A stretch of DNA of 64,000 bases from Mycobacteroides abscessus ATCC 19977 (GTDB lineage Bacteria; Actinomycetota; Actinomycetes; Mycobacteriales; Mycobacteriaceae), in NCBI RefSeq assembly GCF_000069185.1, contig NC_010397.1:4030001-4094000 (forward strand), given 5' to 3'. Below are positions 63,477 through 64,000 of the stretch, in pieces. The notes beneath the pieces are model-generated. The model did no database searches. It saw only the letters and a list, made by a program, of their open reading frames with translations, and was not told the origin of the DNA. The first letter of the stretch is position 1; each line of letters opens with the position of its first letter. The position numbers were made by a program, and so were the translations under genes.

Positions 63477-64000
63477 CGACGTACATGTTCCTCTCGTGTA
63501 GTCGCTTTGTGCTCTTCGCGTAAGCGGCTGGGCGGTACTTGGGATGAGCCGATGCGAAGACCATCGGCCGGGGATGAGCCGATGCGAAGACCATCGGCCG
63601 GGGATGAGCCGATGCGAAGACCATCGGCCGGGGATGAGCCGATGCGAAGACCATCGGCCGGGGATGTGCTGGTCAGAAGCCCGTCAGCTTTCGATGATCC
63701 GCTGGCGGGTAGACCATGGGGTCGTGGGGGATGGTTAGTCGCGTCTTTGCGAGGTGTGGTGTCGCCGGTTGGTGAATCGGCCTGGGTGTCTTCGGCATCG
63801 TCATCGTCTACATCGTCCTCGTATACGGGCAGCGACAGCGTGAAGGTCGATCCCGTACCCGGCTGACTCCAGAGTTTGATGACGCCGTTGTGGTTGGCGG
63901 CGACGTGCTTGACGATCGCCAGCCCCAGCCCGGTGCCTCCGGTATCGCGCGAGCGCGCCTTATCCACCCGGAAGAACCGTTCGAATACGCGTTCCTGGTG
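63473..64000 (-). CDS. senX3: Sensor histidine kinase SenX3 (3' end; 5' end outside window)
   Basis: The C-terminal 175 residues of SenX3. The ATPase G2 box [15 protein letters not shown] and the following GSTFTLSLP are visible. A tail of about 110 residues follows that is unusual: Asp-rich ([14 protein letters not shown]), then four perfect 10-residue repeats ([10 protein letters not shown]) encoded by a 30-base DNA repeat, then [18 protein letters not shown]. Partial because the window ends at 64000. Confidence 0.95.
   Translation of the reverse strand, partial: HQERVFERFFRVDKARSRDTGGTGLGLAIVKHVAANHNGVIKLWSQPGTGSTFTLSLPVYEDDVDDDDAEDTQADSPTGDTTPRKDATNHPPRPHGLPASGSSKADGLLTSTSPADGLRIGSSPADGLRIGSSPADGLRIGSSPADGLRIGSSQVPPSRLREEHKATTREEHVRR
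63541..63660 (-). repeat. Four perfect 30-bp tandem repeats within senX3 3' end
   Basis: Four perfect units of GGGATGAGCCGATGCGAAGA-CCATCGGCCG, plus diverged copies to about 63720. Being a multiple of three they stay in the senX3 frame and encode the repeated peptide. M. tuberculosis has MIRU repeats at the same senX3-regX3 junction. On the gene strand it shares GTCTTCGC and GGCTCATCC with the hemA-hemC repeat. Confidence 0.92.

Noticed and set aside
63541..63720. CRISPR array
   Set aside because: The repeats are directly adjacent with no spacers and lie inside senX3.

Overview
The window reads as chromosomal DNA of a rapidly growing mycobacterium, most like the Mycobacteroides abscessus/chelonae group. 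This rests on high GC, mycobacterial start-codon use (GTG and TTG common) and gene order: senX3-regX3, Ppx/GppA, proC, excisionase-like protein, bS22, galE2-like, PlsC-like, HadA-like, serB1-like, glutaredoxin-like, hemA-hemC-hemD-hemB follows the M. tuberculosis Rv0490-Rv0514 order in reverse. Species is an inference; no rRNA or tRNA is present.

Layout. 1-5.1 kb: lipoprotein (partial), copper P-type ATPase with a RicR/CsoR-type operator, methyltransferase, four small membrane proteins. 5.2-10.3 kb: heme operon hemA-hemC-hemD-hemB (minus strand) with a tandem repeat that supplies the hemC ribosome binding site. 10.5-16.4 kb: glutaredoxin-like protein, SerB1-like phosphatase, HadA-like dehydratase, AraC regulator divergent from a DUF1254 lipoprotein, a hemophore-like protein, a small Cys-rich secreted protein, and a nitronate monooxygenase-like enzyme. 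16.5-28.5 kb: conserved core (acyltransferase, epimerase, bS22, BldC/excisionase-like protein, proC, TesB-like, sugar isomerase-like, Rv0497-like, Ppx/GppA, Rv0495c-like) interrupted by a serine hydrolase, an R2lox and two Ddn-like F420 proteins. 28.6-62.7 kb: accessory island. 62.8-64 kb: regX3 and the 3' end of senX3.

The island combines four flavin monooxygenases of Baeyer-Villiger/FMO type, three SRPBCC proteins (each beside a monooxygenase), three stand-alone SDRs plus an EphD-like hydrolase-SDR fusion, an esterase, a ferredoxin-type reductase, two PF10118 'metal-dependent hydrolases' (one frameshifted), an Mca-like amidase, a methyltransferase, three TetR regulators, an ABC1/AarF kinase-like protein and a complete mce operon (yrbEA-yrbEB-mceA-F plus two Mce-associated proteins). 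Two tightly packed seven-gene minus-strand operons (32.7-40.9 kb and 53.0-59.8 kb) flank the plus-strand mce operon. The logical reading is uptake of a hydrophobic substrate by the Mce transporter and stepwise oxidation (alcohol to ketone, ketone to ester, ester cleavage); the substrate is not known.

The most interesting single observation is that the PF10118 proteins carry a complete ferritin-like di-iron ligand pattern resembling the N-oxygenase AurF (E...ExxH...E...HxxxExxH), and that one is translationally coupled to a 2Fe-2S flavin reductase, so the pair may be a di-iron oxygenase system rather than a hydrolase. Other points: a conserved 36-nt element upstream of two separated monooxygenase operons, gene conversion between tandem SDRs, loss of the fingerprint His in three of four monooxygenases, in-frame repeats extending SenX3, and four convergent gene pairs that share a single CTAG for both stop codons.
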